A stretch of 64,000 bases of DNA from Streptomyces sp. TLI_171 (GCF_003610255.1 NZ_RAPS01000003.1:62001-126000); one strand, 5' to 3'. Shown: positions 51,601 to 60,360, numbered from the stretch's first letter. The notes: a model not told the origin generated them from the letters alone. Numbers and translations: made by a program.

Positions 51601-54600
51601 CGATATTGAGGAACACCATGAACACGGATCGCTGGAGGTCCTGGCTCAAGTTGGAGGGCACCGGCGCGATCTGGTTGACCAACGTATGCGCTTGACCGAC
51701 CAATCGCCGGGCCTCCGCAACGTTCCCCACCTCGGCCGCCAGGCGGTCGAACAATCGCTGCACCTGGGCCGGCCCGGCTACGAACGTGGAGTCCCCGCCC
51801 ACCGGCCCGTCACTACCGGCATCCCATACCGGGCCATACACCGCTCGCCCGGACTCACTGCGCCTCCATCCACCGAGATACCCCCTGAGCGCAGCGATGA
51901 AATCTCCCGGTCCGCCGCCACCTTCCGCGGCAGCACTGGGCCCAGCAGTCGCAACCCCACCGTCCTGAACCCCGGCTGCGGGGATCGGGTTCGCCGGATG
52001 CGGATTGCTCGTTCCCCAGTGGGGCTGGTAGAGGCTCTCCGTCTGGCTGACCGTCAGGGTCTGCCCGACGGCGGTCGGCAGGTCCGCCGCATTGAGGGTC
52101 TCCTCGGTGGCAATGGCAGTGCCGGCCGCGTCGGTGACCGGAACGCCCGGAACGGCGGGGGCCGTGGTGGTCGGTGAGGGGGTGAAGAAGCTTCCGCCCG
52201 TTTCCCGGGCCGGGTGGGGGTGGTTGTTCGGGCCTGCGGAGGTCTCCTGATCCGCTGCCGCCTGGTTGAGCATCTGGATCATTTCGGCGTCGTGCGACGA
52301 CCTCGCTGCCGGGGATTCGGCCAAAGTCCGAAGGAGGTCCTCTTGTGTGCGGAGCCAGTCGAGTGTCGCTGCTGAGGCGTCGGCGCCGTTCACTACCCGT
52401 GCGAGTGCGGGAACGGCGACGAGCGCCGTCCACAACAGGCTGCCGTCGCCCTTGTCGTAGGCCCGGTCCTCGGCGAGGTCGGGGTGGCGAGCCACGAGCC
52501 TGTCCAGCGTGTCGTGGTGCATCGTCAGTTCGGAGGTGTCCGCGAGGGTGGTGGCGGTGCCCTCGAGGATGCTGAACCAGTCGGTCAGGGCGTCGGGGTG
52601 GCCGGGGGCCGTCTGCCCGCCGGCGCCACCCACCTCCTGACCGACGACCGGACCACCCGCAACTGCGTAGCCAGTGGTGGTCCGTGCGCCGGTGATCTCC
52701 CCCGCGCCGCCGGGGTCCGCACCGCTGGACGATCCCGCACCCTCCCGCGTGCCCGGGCCGGTGGACGACCCCGCCACAGGCTCGACCGGAGCGAGCATGC
52801 CGGCAGGATGCGGCTCGCTCCAACCCTTCTGGTAATGCTCGAAGAGGTCTCTCACCTGCCCGGTCGTCAGGACTGCTGCGTGGTCGGACGGGAGATCCGC
52901 CAGCACCGCCACGAAGAGCTGAAACCGCAACGGCGGGCGGGGTGCGAAGATCTGGCGAACGAAATCATCGCGGGTTTCCTGCTCCGTCTCCCGAAACCAG
53001 GCGGCAAACGCCGGCACTCGGACCAGTGCCACGCCCAACACGGTCCGGTTCTCCAAGGAATCGAGAAGGCGCGGGAAGGCCTCCAGGGTCGGGGCCAGTT
53101 CGCTCCAGCGGGAAACGCCGGGAAGACCGTCTCGGACGGAGCGCCTATCCGCGTTCAGGTCTTCCTTGGTGGGCATGGGCGTGGTGCGGGCGTCTGCCGG
53201 GAGCGTGCTGAGAACGATGGCGAATCTCCCGAGCTCCCGGTGTATCCGGGCGCGCGTCAGAGCGGCGGCCTCGTCCTTCGGGAGCCCATTGACCCAACCG
53301 ACCAGAGAATGTCGGTTGAATGTGCTGAACCAGCGGACGCGCTCCAGGGTGACGTTGCCGGCGGTGGTGAGGAACTCGGCGAACGCCCGGGACCTGCGCG
53401 CCGCTTCCCACAGCGAACTACTTTGGCTGGCTGCTCTGCTCAGCTGGGGGTGGGCCTCGAGAAGGTCGGCGAGGTGCTCGATCCCGTCCACCCCGCGGTG
53501 GGCGAGCAGGGCGGCACGGTCACTCCTGTTAAGGGCTCCGGCGGCCTGGTTGCGCAGGGCTCCGCCGTTGACGCTGCCGGTGACGGTCGTGCGGGCGGTG
53601 TCGGTCGTGGTGTCTTCGGTCCTAGTGGTGGCGTGGAGTGCGAGGAGGTTGTGGGCGGTGTCGGGATCGGTGTGGAGGGCGTAAGCGGTCACCGCGGCCA
53701 GCCGGGAGCGCCGCCGCAGCATCTCGCGCGTCGACGGATCGGCCGCGATGACCACACTGGGCCCCTTCTGGGGCAGAACGTTCTGCAACAGCGACGTCCA
53801 CGCCTCGCCCACAAGCCCCTCGGCCCGCTCCTGACCCACCAGCGACACAAGATGGGCGTGTATACGCTCGGGATCCTCCTCGTCCCACACCGGATGCCCC
53901 CTCCTCTTCCCCACTGCAACATCCCCGGACGCACCACCCGCAACGACCGCACCCTCACCGGCCGCGCCCTCACCCCTCATACCGTCCCCGGTCGAATCAT
54001 CCCCGGGGCCGTCGGTCGCTGTTGTGGTGCTGGCGGCTGCCGTGTCGTCGGTGTTCTCCGCCGGCCGCTCCGTACGCTTCTTCCCAGCCTCCGCCCAGCC
54101 CTTCAGGACAGCACCGAACAACCCGCTTACATCACCACCGTCACCGGCCAGTGAGCCGGCAACGAACGGCTCCCGCAGCTCCGCGACGTCCGACCGCGAA
54201 GAATCGTCCCGAGACAGCACGGTGAACACCCGCCGGGCAACCGTCGGACCGACCCGACCGTCCGCAGTGCGATCCGACCCCACACCACTCGTGACAGAGC
54301 CCGCAACTCCGGCCTCGACTGCGACCGAGCTTCGGCCACCGGACCGATCCGAACCTGGGCTTTGCCCGGCCGTTACATCGATGTCGGGTGAGAGCGCGAA
54401 CTCCTCCTCGTCGCGGGTGTCGAAGTCGTCGTCAGAACCGTCGCCGGAGCCGAGTTCGGGGACGGGGTCCGCGTCGATGACGTCTTCGTCGAGGACGTCC
54501 TCGCGGCGCACGCGTTGCTGTGCGTCGAACTCCTCCCGCGAGGCGTGCCTCCGGGCTGTCGTCGTCCCGGCGTTCTCCCCCGGGTCCGATTCCACTGCTG

Positions 54601-57157
54601 GCGCAGGTTGCGGCGCGGGCAGGGTGATGCCAGCCGGGCCGGGAGTGTCTTCGCCGGTGGTCTCGATCCGCGCGGGGGCGCCGGCTGCGGGGCCTGTGCC
54701 GTTGAGCGCGGCCAGGACACGGTCGGCCGCGGTCGAGGACTGCACGCCACGGGGCCGGGCGCTCCCCTCGCCGCCTCCGCCGGCCTCAGCCGCGGTCCCC
54801 GGCACGACGAGGCCGTCGACGACGACACGCCCGGCGTCCGAACCCGCGGCTTCGGCGCCCGAGGCTTCGGCGCCCGAGGCTTCGGCGCCCGCGGGTCGGG
54901 GGCCGGAGGTGACGGGGCCGGAGGCGACCGCGCGCGGCCCGGGTGCCGTCCGGGCCGCGCTCTGCAGGACAGGATCGCCGACCGACCGCGTGCCGCCGGT
55001 GGCGCCGTCGGCCGCAACACCCTCGACCGACTGCACCCCGGGAGCGGCCGCCGCCGGCGCGGCACTCCGTGCCTGCGGCCCGTTCTGCCCGGCCACCTCC
55101 TGCCCGACCAGGTCCGGCCCGGACCCGACCACGACCGCTCCCCGCGGAGCACTCCGGTCCCCGACAACGGGAACAGCGCTCCCGACAGGGATGCCGGCGG
55201 TGGTCACGGGAGCAGTGCCGCTCACCGCCGGGCCCGTCCCCGCGGCAGCAAGGCCGGTGCCGGCGGTGCCGGGGGTGGTCACGGGAGCGGTGCCGCTCGC
55301 CGTCGGATCCGTGCCCGCGGCAGCAAGGCCGGTGCCGGCGGTGCCGGCTGTGGTGAGGAGGGCGGTGCGGCTCGCCGTCGGATCCGTCCCTGCGGCAGCA
55401 AGGTCGGTGAGGGCGGTGCCGGGGGTGGTCACGGGAGCGGTGCCGCTCGCCGTCGGATCCGTGCCCGCGGCAGCAAGGCCGGTGCCGGCGGTGCCGGCTG
55501 TGGTGAGGAGGGCGGCGCCGCCCTTCGCCGGACCCGACCCCGCCACGGTGAGGGGCTGGGGTGTCGTGTCCGTGGCGTGGGTCGCGCCATCGCCGGCCCG
55601 GCCGAGCGCACCCGTGGGAGCGGCGTGCTGCATCACAGGACCGGACGGGGCGGCGTCGACCGGCACACCCACACGGCCCGCGTACTCCACGCCGGCGACC
55701 GCGGCAGGCACAGCGACGGCGGCGGCGGTGCCGCGAGCGCCAGCAGCGGCCGGGGCGCGCGTGTCCTCCGAATCGGGGACGGAAACATCCGCGGTCGCGG
55801 TCGCGGTCGCGGTCGTGGGTCGTGGCAGCGCGGCAGACGCGGGCAGCGAACTCGCGGACTGCCGCGCGACAGGCTGCGGCCCCTGCCCGGAAGCGTGCCC
55901 GTCACGGAAAGCCGCACGCGTGTCACCGGAGTCCGCAGCCGAAGCACCCGCGGCCGCGGGCCGGGCAAGCCCCACCGCCGCTGCAACCGCGGTGTCGCGT
56001 TCCCGCACCTCCTGCGTCCCGCCGCGCGTCGCCGACGTGTCGTCGACACCGATCGCCCGGTCCGACCGCGCAGCCCCCCGCGTGCCCACCGCACCCGCAT
56101 CCGCTGTGCTCCCCGCCGCACCGAACGCGGTGACGAGCCCCGGCAGCGAGGCCGGGCCCGTCGCGAGCGCCGCACCCGCAGCGGGAAGCCCGTTCAGGTG
56201 GGCCTCAAGACCCTCGAGGCCGTGCCCCTTGTCGAGGCCCAGGACGCCCTTCGCCCACTGCGCGCCCTCGAAGACGAAAAGCTCAAAGACACTGCTCACC
56301 CCCGAACCCGCGAAACCCACCGGACTGAACCCCCCGCCGACCACCGCCGCAACCGCCGCGCTCTCCAACAAGGCCTCGGTGACCGCGTTCGACCCCACAC
56401 TCCACGGATGGCTGCGCCCCAACCCGGTCTTCGCCCCCACCGCCTTCGCGAAAGCCGACCCCGACACCACCGAAAGCGCCGGCTTGTGCAAACCCCCGAT
56501 GAACGCACCCATCGCACCCGACCTGGCGATACCCCTCCAGTCGTACCCGCGCCGACGAAACCCGCTCGGCGCCCCGTCGATCATGAACGTCTGCGCCGCG
56601 AAACTCGTCAACGACTCCGACAACGCCTCCAACGCCGCCGCCGCACCCAACCGCCCCACCCGAGTCAACCGCACCAGCCGCACCAGCAACCGCACCCGCG
56701 CCCGCGCCATCAACAACGCCCGCTGCACACCCGCCCACGCCGGGAAGAACGGCTCCAACATCTCCAGAACCACAAGCTCCACGAAAAGCTGCACCAGCTC
56801 CGCGACCAACTCGACCTTGCCCTCGAAGATCTGCGACGCCGTACCACGCTGAACCCCCGACACCGACGACACCTGCCCCCGCACCCCGCGCAGCAGACCC
56901 CCGCCACCATCCGTGAACTGCCCCATCGCCCGCACGAACTGCTCACGCGTCTCCGAAGGCAAATGCCGCGCCGCACCACGCACCGCATCATCGACATCCG
57001 CCTCGAAATCCCGGACCATCGACGCGATCCGAGCCAAACCCTCCGACGACTCCAACGCCAACGACGCACTCGCCTGCGGAAAAAACGACCCCGTCAACAC
57101 AAACATCAAAACATCCAACACCGAGCCACGCCCCACCACCGGCTCAGCCACCACCAC
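45605..57157 (-). CDS. giant polymorphic-toxin-like protein (OTU domain, DUF3626-like C-terminus)
   Basis: About 3,850 residues from GTG 57157 (three GTGs in a row; GGGGGG upstream). Order: helical N-terminus 1-380 shared with the gene at 60547, resembling WXG100-like toxin leaders; Ala/Thr/Pro linker with 25-residue repeats (to about 1085); module HPVWDEEDPERIHAHLVSLV (about 1086-1177); helical repeats with LLW...F motifs (1190-1700); four ~155-residue repeats (about 1885-2445); an OTU-like protease domain (about 2620-2800; GDGDCFYHAL with Cys2645, ERHW with His2792); a second copy of the HPVWDE module (about 3157); and, from about 3330, a low-GC tail. The tail matches DUF3626 signatures: Arg3628 (GTSRL), WEVGTSQ (Thr3648, Ser3649) and YFEAQIHG (Glu3790), an R/S/E order like ADP-ribosyltransferases. 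Probably an exported effector; the activity is inference. Confidence 0.8.
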   Translation of the reverse strand: MVVAEPVVGRGSVLDVLMFVLTGSFFPQASASLALESSEGLARIASMVRDFEADVDDAVRGAARHLPSETREQFVRAMGQFTDGGGGLLRGVRGQVSSVSGVQRGTASQIFEGKVELVAELVQLFVELVVLEMLEPFFPAWAGVQRALLMARARVRLLVRLVRLTRVGRLGAAAALEALSESLTSFAAQTFMIDGAPSGFRRRGYDWRGIARSGAMGAFIGGLHKPALSVVSGSAFAKAVGAKTGLGRSHPWSVGSNAVTEALLESAAVAAVVGGGFSPVGFAGSGVSSVFELFVFEGAQWAKGVLGLDKGHGLEGLEAHLNGLPAAGAALATGPASLPGLVTAFGAAGSTADAGAVGTRGAARSDRAIGVDDTSATRGGTQEVRERDTAVAAAVGLARPAAAGASAADSGDTRAAFRDGHASGQGPQPVARQSASSLPASAALPRPTTATATATADVSVPDSEDTRAPAAAGARGTAAAVAVPAAVAGVEYAGRVGVPVDAAPSGPVMQHAAPTGALGRAGDGATHATDTTPQPLTVAGSGPAKGGAALLTTAGTAGTGLAAAGTDPTASGTAPVTTPGTALTDLAAAGTDPTASRTALLTTAGTAGTGLAAAGTDPTASGTAPVTTPGTAGTGLAAAGTGPAVSGTAPVTTAGIPVGSAVPVVGDRSAPRGAVVVGSGPDLVGQEVAGQNGPQARSAAPAAAAPGVQSVEGVAADGATGGTRSVGDPVLQSAARTAPGPRAVASGPVTSGPRPAGAEASGAEASGAEAAGSDAGRVVVDGLVVPGTAAEAGGGGEGSARPRGVQSSTAADRVLAALNGTGPAAGAPARIETTGEDTPGPAGITLPAPQPAPAVESDPGENAGTTTARRHASREEFDAQQRVRREDVLDEDVIDADPVPELGSGDGSDDDFDTRDEEEFALSPDIDVTAGQSPGSDRSGGRSSVAVEAGVAGSVTSGVGSDRTADGRVGPTVARRVFTVLSRDDSSRSDVAELREPFVAGSLAGDGGDVSGLFGAVLKGWAEAGKKRTERPAENTDDTAAASTTTATDGPGDDSTGDGMRGEGAAGEGAVVAGGASGDVAVGKRRGHPVWDEEDPERIHAHLVSLVGQERAEGLVGEAWTSLLQNVLPQKGPSVVIAADPSTREMLRRRSRLAAVTAYALHTDPDTAHNLLALHATTRTEDTTTDTARTTVTGSVNGGALRNQAAGALNRSDRAALLAHRGVDGIEHLADLLEAHPQLSRAASQSSSLWEAARRSRAFAEFLTTAGNVTLERVRWFSTFNRHSLVGWVNGLPKDEAAALTRARIHRELGRFAIVLSTLPADARTTPMPTKEDLNADRRSVRDGLPGVSRWSELAPTLEAFPRLLDSLENRTVLGVALVRVPAFAAWFRETEQETRDDFVRQIFAPRPPLRFQLFVAVLADLPSDHAAVLTTGQVRDLFEHYQKGWSEPHPAGMLAPVEPVAGSSTGPGTREGAGSSSGADPGGAGEITGARTTTGYAVAGGPVVGQEVGGAGGQTAPGHPDALTDWFSILEGTATTLADTSELTMHHDTLDRLVARHPDLAEDRAYDKGDGSLLWTALVAVPALARVVNGADASAATLDWLRTQEDLLRTLAESPAARSSHDAEMIQMLNQAAADQETSAGPNNHPHPARETGGSFFTPSPTTTAPAVPGVPVTDAAGTAIATEETLNAADLPTAVGQTLTVSQTESLYQPHWGTSNPHPANPIPAAGVQDGGVATAGPSAAAEGGGGPGDFIAALRGYLGGWRRSESGRAVYGPVWDAGSDGPVGGDSTFVAGPAQVQRLFDRLAAEVGNVAEARRLVGQAHTLVNQIAPVPSNLSQDLQRSVFMVFLNIARGLNHDPERTGRVVEEALRTKKAAAATAGAAGRLGLPAPPPRTRTEQVRAVEALQAWQAAAPGRMPRRQETVAEADADGAAVTGRWFYDVGRGMTWVSRETWAALHAAGLQRTGPVRVHASEEFVRALADWAEDNPDATEPDEGPAFEDAYRQPQNLRDYWQAVRAGDATLSTAQYRELGGAAGAAGRLGLPAPPPRTRTEQVRAVEALQAWQAAAPGRTGLMPKLPETVAEADADGAAVTGRWFYNVGRGMTWVSRETWAALHAAGLQRTGPVRVHASEEFVRALADWAEDNPDATEPDEGPAFEDAYRQPQNLRDYWQAVRAGDATLSTAQYRELGGAAGAAGRLGLPAPRTRADQVRAVEALQAWQAADPGRTGRMPGEREVVAPKGAEGSAVTGQWFYNVGRGLACVSRETWAALHAAGLQRTGPGRVHASEEFVRALADWAEDNPDATEPDEGPAFEDAYRQPQNLRDYWQAVRAGDATLSTAQYRELGGAAGAAGRLGLPAPPPRTRTEQVRAVEALQAWQAAAPGRTGLMPKQVETVAEADADGAAVTGRWFYNVGRGRAAVSLETLAALHAAGMPSIGVVQVPSLEALLALLDHIAAGSAGLPAPGEGGTFTTAYGQEFPLGGYFDGHERFGRVPAETVGEFLKAPGPTAEVLAMVGIKPGRKALEIARSVGETSQHPTGQKPPTAHRQPQAPAGGTPGRPAKRRRTTTTTATAPTTGNPPPPHRQTDTTAAGPGTLAARPTPVPPAGGTGHVPAAHPRLTQAQNQYLSSSGQTLYNPPGDGDCFYHALLAAAPAQTFTARGIAPTPLGLRTHLANRLRAELAHPTGPQRPLWNALEESQFPVLEGMAWTNPRLPDEAHADAVRAGIADAIATPRNWHDRAGDITPYLARLVFGIDLRRLDPDGALETLARPHFPPTTGPSVTLVNNYERHWMALQPPTHPEPDTDAVMGTDNFTATVDPAMDLDNPTATTDTAMGTDATLHDLLLGLGIDPDPPTTGPASAPADTDLWQFRHSVDTPPIPDPKAPRRPDAPAAGGGAPALAGNQHPGLTPILERRLGSVSTPEGSARHQAWARWQQAFDDYTNALSNGETDVDRLTNAWNDAENALNVHDIDPWVLLQEIQAWAGLAAVTDSDTGQIRMLGGAKKPEQRHVGTSGASTTGPTTTPVTQSEGAGPSGSRSGNAAGSGAAGDVGVRGAARGTVSAGSAVNPAPPVRNPADRSGSAVAERVFAMLSGSDTSQLSPAGRGVGGGPEAVMGARGAWDGEAGGVFSGYLDAWLRAEEGAEDPVASGKGKGKGKGKAHPVWDEGDPGRVREHLMSLVSEDEADGLVTDAWRLIRPLLSGPDLLAGTDPVTQAELRRRALLAGVTAYALYVDPEAAHAVISIRVATATRYSTDLPGGTPRPWTEAGGRATDLVGKDTDRQATGAGLISTVVGSGAGSSRVTSGVDSATDRGMFNSIDRLTRDPAETQASLNKSKAAVPAGAAIGSDRTIAEGIRETEGKVPDVISDWLKRSRIGPLATRSLELQLVDLAVAKLTGKNPTMEQLRNVIDAISQWEESKISASASPRWGAISELKLYIYDELASLGLDPRFGLAMPVSLPGDANEAAPNVGIEGATQEMVPGARDLQIARWLQARDSLRAAAEARAEASRLQGEIANARSIDNSLVRMWERQVRRINEDLTLFDELRSRPARTWAHLREPQVAALIIIEKRCRQFVKQDQMVAKERLRQASWGQPYTAMNLDQLLRTVHKHLQTGMLLVTTMGTSRLDALFADPAGAFRNRWEVGTSQAVSTLDARAAAEKAMGYSATLGVACGGTGENKPKEPRDLPKYAALLSRFQPHGISVFGNMAITWKQEVRARSTFTPSDSLDSGARGARAVTGAETLYSLLAYGSDEVVRLAFAEATSFAYDLDLKEHISAGSYRPSTYFEAQIHGDLSWGDVDRVVIPYWEEWKSDAERDREKILSYTQRNGYALRVDLSCISHGTEPIG
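47675..47706 (-). repeat. TTCCCC hexamer tandem repeat (Lys-Gly repeat)
   Basis: Five consecutive TTCCCC units on the plus strand encode (KG)n in the giant protein just before its second HPVWDE module. Being hexameric, length changes would keep the frame. Confidence 0.7.
49860..51510 (-). repeat. four near-identical ~460-480 bp repeats in the giant gene
   Basis: Three full units and one partial, about 153-159 residues each, with DNA identity visibly above 90%. Each holds RTRTEQVRAVEALQAWQAA, then AAVTGRWFYNVGRGMTWVSR, VHASEEFVRALADWAEDNPD and AYRQPQNLRDYWQAVRAGDA. The dG...W....R....W..L...G pattern faintly recalls helicase-associated (HA) repeats. Near-identity implies recent amplification or gene conversion. 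Confidence 0.85.
55185..55560 (-). repeat. 75-bp tandem repeats in the linker of the giant gene
   Basis: CGCGGCAGCA or TGCGGCAGCA recurs at 55241, 55316, 55391 and 55466, exactly 75 bp apart, encoding 25-residue units of the type GLAAAGTDPTASGTAPVTTP. Flexible spacer repeats. Confidence 0.75.
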
Positions 57158-57368
57158 ACACCACCCCCCACACCCACCCCAGCCGAAAACACCCCACCAG
57201 CCAACCAGCCCACCAGCCCAACCCTGCACGTCTAAACAGGTGTCAGAAACAGCCGCACGATCCCCCACCGGGGTACATCACCTACGGACACCAGACCCTG
57301 CCCGAACGAACACAAAGAAACCCGTCCGGGCCTGCAAAAAAGACGGCTCTGGGGTCTGTCCGGTGAAT
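57158..57368. promoter_or_regulatory. upstream region of the minus-strand giant gene
   Basis: The block from 57157 to about 57325 is nearly identical, in inverted orientation, to 60390-60546 upstream of the plus-strand copy, including TTTGTGTTCGTTCGGGCAGG and GTGATGTACCCCGG. Both genes therefore probably carry the same promoter. No clear -10/-35 pair is visible. Confidence 0.5.
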
Positions 57369-58998
57369 GGCTCTGTCCCGTAATCGGTGGTGACGAGGTG
57401 TGACGGTCGTCGTTGGCATGGTGTGCGTGATGTCAACAAGCTTGTGGGCGTGGTGTTTTCGGGCCTGTCAGCCTTGGTCGTCGAGGGTGTGGCGGACGAG
57501 GGCGAGGTCATCCGGGTGTCGGCGCGGACGCGGGACAATCCGGTGCCGTGCCCGGCGTCGGGCGGCCGTCGGGGCGGGTGCACGGCTTCCACGGCCGGAG
57601 GGTCGCGGACGTCCCGGTCGACGGGCGGAGGGTCGTGGTGTCGGTGCGGCTGCGGCGGCTGGTGTGCCCAGTGCTCGGCTGCTCGCGGCAGACGTTCCGC
57701 GAGCAGGTCCCCGGCGTCGTGGAGCGCTACCAGCGCCGCACCAGACGACTTTCCGACCAACTCGGTGCCGTGGTCGAGGAGTTAGCGGGCCGGGCGGGTG
57801 CCCGCCTCTCTCGCGCGCTGACGTGCGCAATCTCCCGCTCGACCGCCCTTCGTCTACTGATGCGCCAGACGCTGCCGCCCCGTCGCGTCCCGCGCGTGCT
57901 CGGCGTCGACGACTTCGCCCTCAAGCGCCGGCACCGCTACGCGACCGTGCTCATCGACGCCGAGACCGGCGAGCGGATCGACGTCCTGCCCGGCCGCACC
58001 ACCCAGGCCCTGACCGCGTGGCTGCACGAGCACCCCGGGATCGAGGTGGTCTGCCGGGACGGATCCGGCTGCTACGGAGAGGCGATCCGCCAGGCCCTGC
58101 CCGAAGCGGTGCAGGTCAGCGACAGATGGCACCTCTGGTCGAACCTGTGCCACAGGGTCTTGGCCGAGGTCCGCTCCCACGCCGCCTGCTGGGCCACCGC
58201 CGTGAACCCCGTCCGACCCGGTGGCATCCGCGAGCAGACCACCCGCGAGCGGTGGCACAAGGTCCACGACCTGCTCGGCCAGGGCGTCGGCCTGCTCGAA
58301 TGCGCCCGCAGACTCGACGTCGCCCTGAACACCGTCAAGCGGTACTCCCGCATGAAGGAGCCCACTGGCGATCACCGCGCGCCTCGCTACCAGCCCACGC
58401 TCGTCGACCCCTACCGCGACCACCTGCGCGCCCGCAGGGCCGAGGACCCCGCAGTGCCGGTCACCCACCTCCTGCGCGAGATCAAGGAACTCGGCTATAC
58501 CGGCAGCGCGAACCTGCTGGTCCGCTACCTCACCCAAGGCCGCGCCGAGGGCGACAGGCCCGTCACCACGCCGAAGCACTTCGCCCGCCTCCTGCTCACC
58601 CGCCCCGAGAACCTCCGCGACAAGGACACCTCACTCCTGCAGGAACTCGTCCAGACCTGCCCCGAGATGGCCGAACTCGCATGCCTCACGCACGAGTTCG
58701 CCACGCTGCTGGCACCGGCCGAGGGCAACGCCGCAAAGCTCACCGACTGGATCACCAAGGTCCGCACCGCCGACCTTCCCCAGCTGCACTCCTTCGCCAA
58801 CGGTCTCGAACTCGACCGCACCGCCGTCAATGCCGGACTCACCCTCCCCTACAGCAACGGCCGCACCGAGGGCGTCAACACCCGAACCAAACGGATCATG
58901 CGGCAGATGCACGGCCGAGCCGGCTTCCCTCTGCTCCGCCACCGAATCCTCCTCCCGTGATCACCACACAGCGTCACCACCGATTACGGGACAGAGCC
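57369..58998 (+). mobile_element. ISL3-family insertion sequence (frameshifted)
   Basis: 1,630-bp element with 26-bp inverted ends GGCTCTGTCCCGTAATCGG... (57369-57394; complement at 58973-58998). No matching 8-bp duplication is visible in the flanks. Contains one transposase gene with a frameshift. Confidence 0.85.
57423..58960 (+). pseudogene. ISL3-family transposase, frameshifted in the zinc finger
   Basis: The N-terminus (VRDVNKLVGVVFSGLSALVV...NPVPCPA) is in one frame and the rest (GRPSGRVHGFHGRRVADVPV to 58960) in another; the switch is at about 57556. The expected CPACGRPSG would need one extra base (TGC in place of TC), so a 1-bp deletion hit the second Cys of the zinc knuckle. Downstream the DDE domain is complete: LGVDDFALKRRHRYATVLID, DGSGCYGEAI, VSDRWHLWSNL and SNGRTEGVNTRTKRIMRQMH. 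GTG 57548 could give an N-truncated product. Probably immobile now. Confidence 0.75.
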
Positions 58999-59002
58999 AA
59001 AT

Positions 59003-60360
59003 GAACGGTGTAACTCGGGTGGGTTGAGTTAGCGGCGGCCGATGGAGAGTCGGCCGTCGGAGGCGATCTCGAAGGCGTTGAGTGCGGCCTTCCAGCGGGT
59101 CGTCCAGCGTTTGCGGCCGGCTCCGGTCGGGTCGAGCGATATGATTGCCCTGTAGACGCACTTCAGGGCCGCCTGCTCGTTCGGGAAGTGCCCGCGCGAG
59201 CGGACGGCTTTGCGGATCCGGGCGTTCACCGACTCGATCGCGTTCGTGGTGCAGATGACCCGGCGGACCTCGGCGTCGAAGCTCAGGAAGGGCACGAACT
59301 CGGCCCAGGCGTTCTCCCAGAGCCGCACGATCGCCGGATACTTCCTGCCCCATGCCTCGGAGAACTCCACGAACCGCTCGAGTGCGGCGTCCTCGGTCGG
59401 CGCCGTGTAGACGGGCTTGAGCGTCTTGGAGATCTTGTCCCAGTCCTGCCGGGCCGCGTAGCGGAACGAGGCCCGGATCAGGTGGACGATGCAGGTCTGG
59501 GTGACGGCCTGCGGCCAGACCGCGGCGATGGCGTCCGGCAGGGCCTTGAGGCCGTCGCAGACGACCATGCAGACGTCCGCGACGCCGCGGTTCTTGATCT
59601 CGGTCAGCACGTGCAGCCAGTACTTGGCGCCCTCGCCGCCGTCACCGGCCCAGAGCCCGAGGATCTCGCGGGTGCCCTCGACGGTGACCGCGAGGGCGAC
59701 GTAGATCGGCCGGTTGGCGACCTGGCCGTCGCGGAGCTTCACGTGCACGCAGTCGATGAACACCACCGGATAGACCGGGTCGAGGGGCCGGTTCTGCCAC
59801 TCGGTCATGCCTTCGATCACCTGGTCGGTAATGGTGGAGATGGTCTGCTTCGACACGTCCGCGCCGTAGACGTCGGCCAGGTGCGCGGAGATCTCACCGT
59901 GCGTCAGGCCGCGGGCGGACAGCGACAGCACCATCTCGTCGACGCCGGACAGGCGCCGCTGACGCTTGCGGACCAGTTGCGGCTCGAACGAGCCCTCCCT
60001 GTCCCGGGGGACGTCGATCTCGACCGGGCCGACCTCGGTCAGCACGGTCTTCGACCGGACGCCGTTGCGCGAGTTCCCGCTGCCGGCCCCGGCCGGGTCG
60101 TGCTTCTCGTAGCCGAGGTGATCCGTCATCTCGCCTTCGAGCGCGGACTCCAGGAGCTTCTTCGTCAGCTGCTGGAGCAGACCTCCGGCGCCGGTGAGCT
60201 GCAGCCCGCTCGCGCGGGCCCGGTCGACCAACTGCCCGATCAACTGGTCGCCCAAGGCGTCCGACTGCAACTCCACCGGCCGCACGGCCTCCACGGCCTC
60301 AGCCGAGACGGTCACGTCTGTCATCAGGTGCTACTTCCTTGATCGGGAGTTACACCGTTC
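59003..60360 (-). mobile_element. IS256-family insertion sequence
   Basis: 1,358-bp element with 14-bp inverted ends GAACGGTGTAACTC (59003-59016; complement 60347-60360). It starts only four bases after the ISL3-family end. No target duplication is recognisable. Transposase intact. Confidence 0.88.
59029..60324 (-). CDS. IS256 (Mutator-type) transposase
   Basis: A 431-residue full-length transposase; ATG 60324. DDE residues: first Asp in VVFIDCVHVKLRDGQ, second Asp in CMVVCDGLKALPD, Glu in CTTNAIESVNARIRK. The N-terminal region has the family DHLGYEKHDPAG and basic RKRQRRLSGVDE. No disruption is seen, so the element may be active. Confidence 0.92.
   Translation of the reverse strand: MTDVTVSAEAVEAVRPVELQSDALGDQLIGQLVDRARASGLQLTGAGGLLQQLTKKLLESALEGEMTDHLGYEKHDPAGAGSGNSRNGVRSKTVLTEVGPVEIDVPRDREGSFEPQLVRKRQRRLSGVDEMVLSLSARGLTHGEISAHLADVYGADVSKQTISTITDQVIEGMTEWQNRPLDPVYPVVFIDCVHVKLRDGQVANRPIYVALAVTVEGTREILGLWAGDGGEGAKYWLHVLTEIKNRGVADVCMVVCDGLKALPDAIAAVWPQAVTQTCIVHLIRASFRYAARQDWDKISKTLKPVYTAPTEDAALERFVEFSEAWGRKYPAIVRLWENAWAEFVPFLSFDAEVRRVICTTNAIESVNARIRKAVRSRGHFPNEQAALKCVYRAIISLDPTGAGRKRWTTRWKAALNAFEIASDGRLSIGRR

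Noticed and set aside
54024..56852. 942-codon plus-strand open frame opposite the first giant gene
   Set aside because: Antisense shadow of the Ala/Pro linker; it matches the equivalent shadow of the second copy only because the sense strands match.
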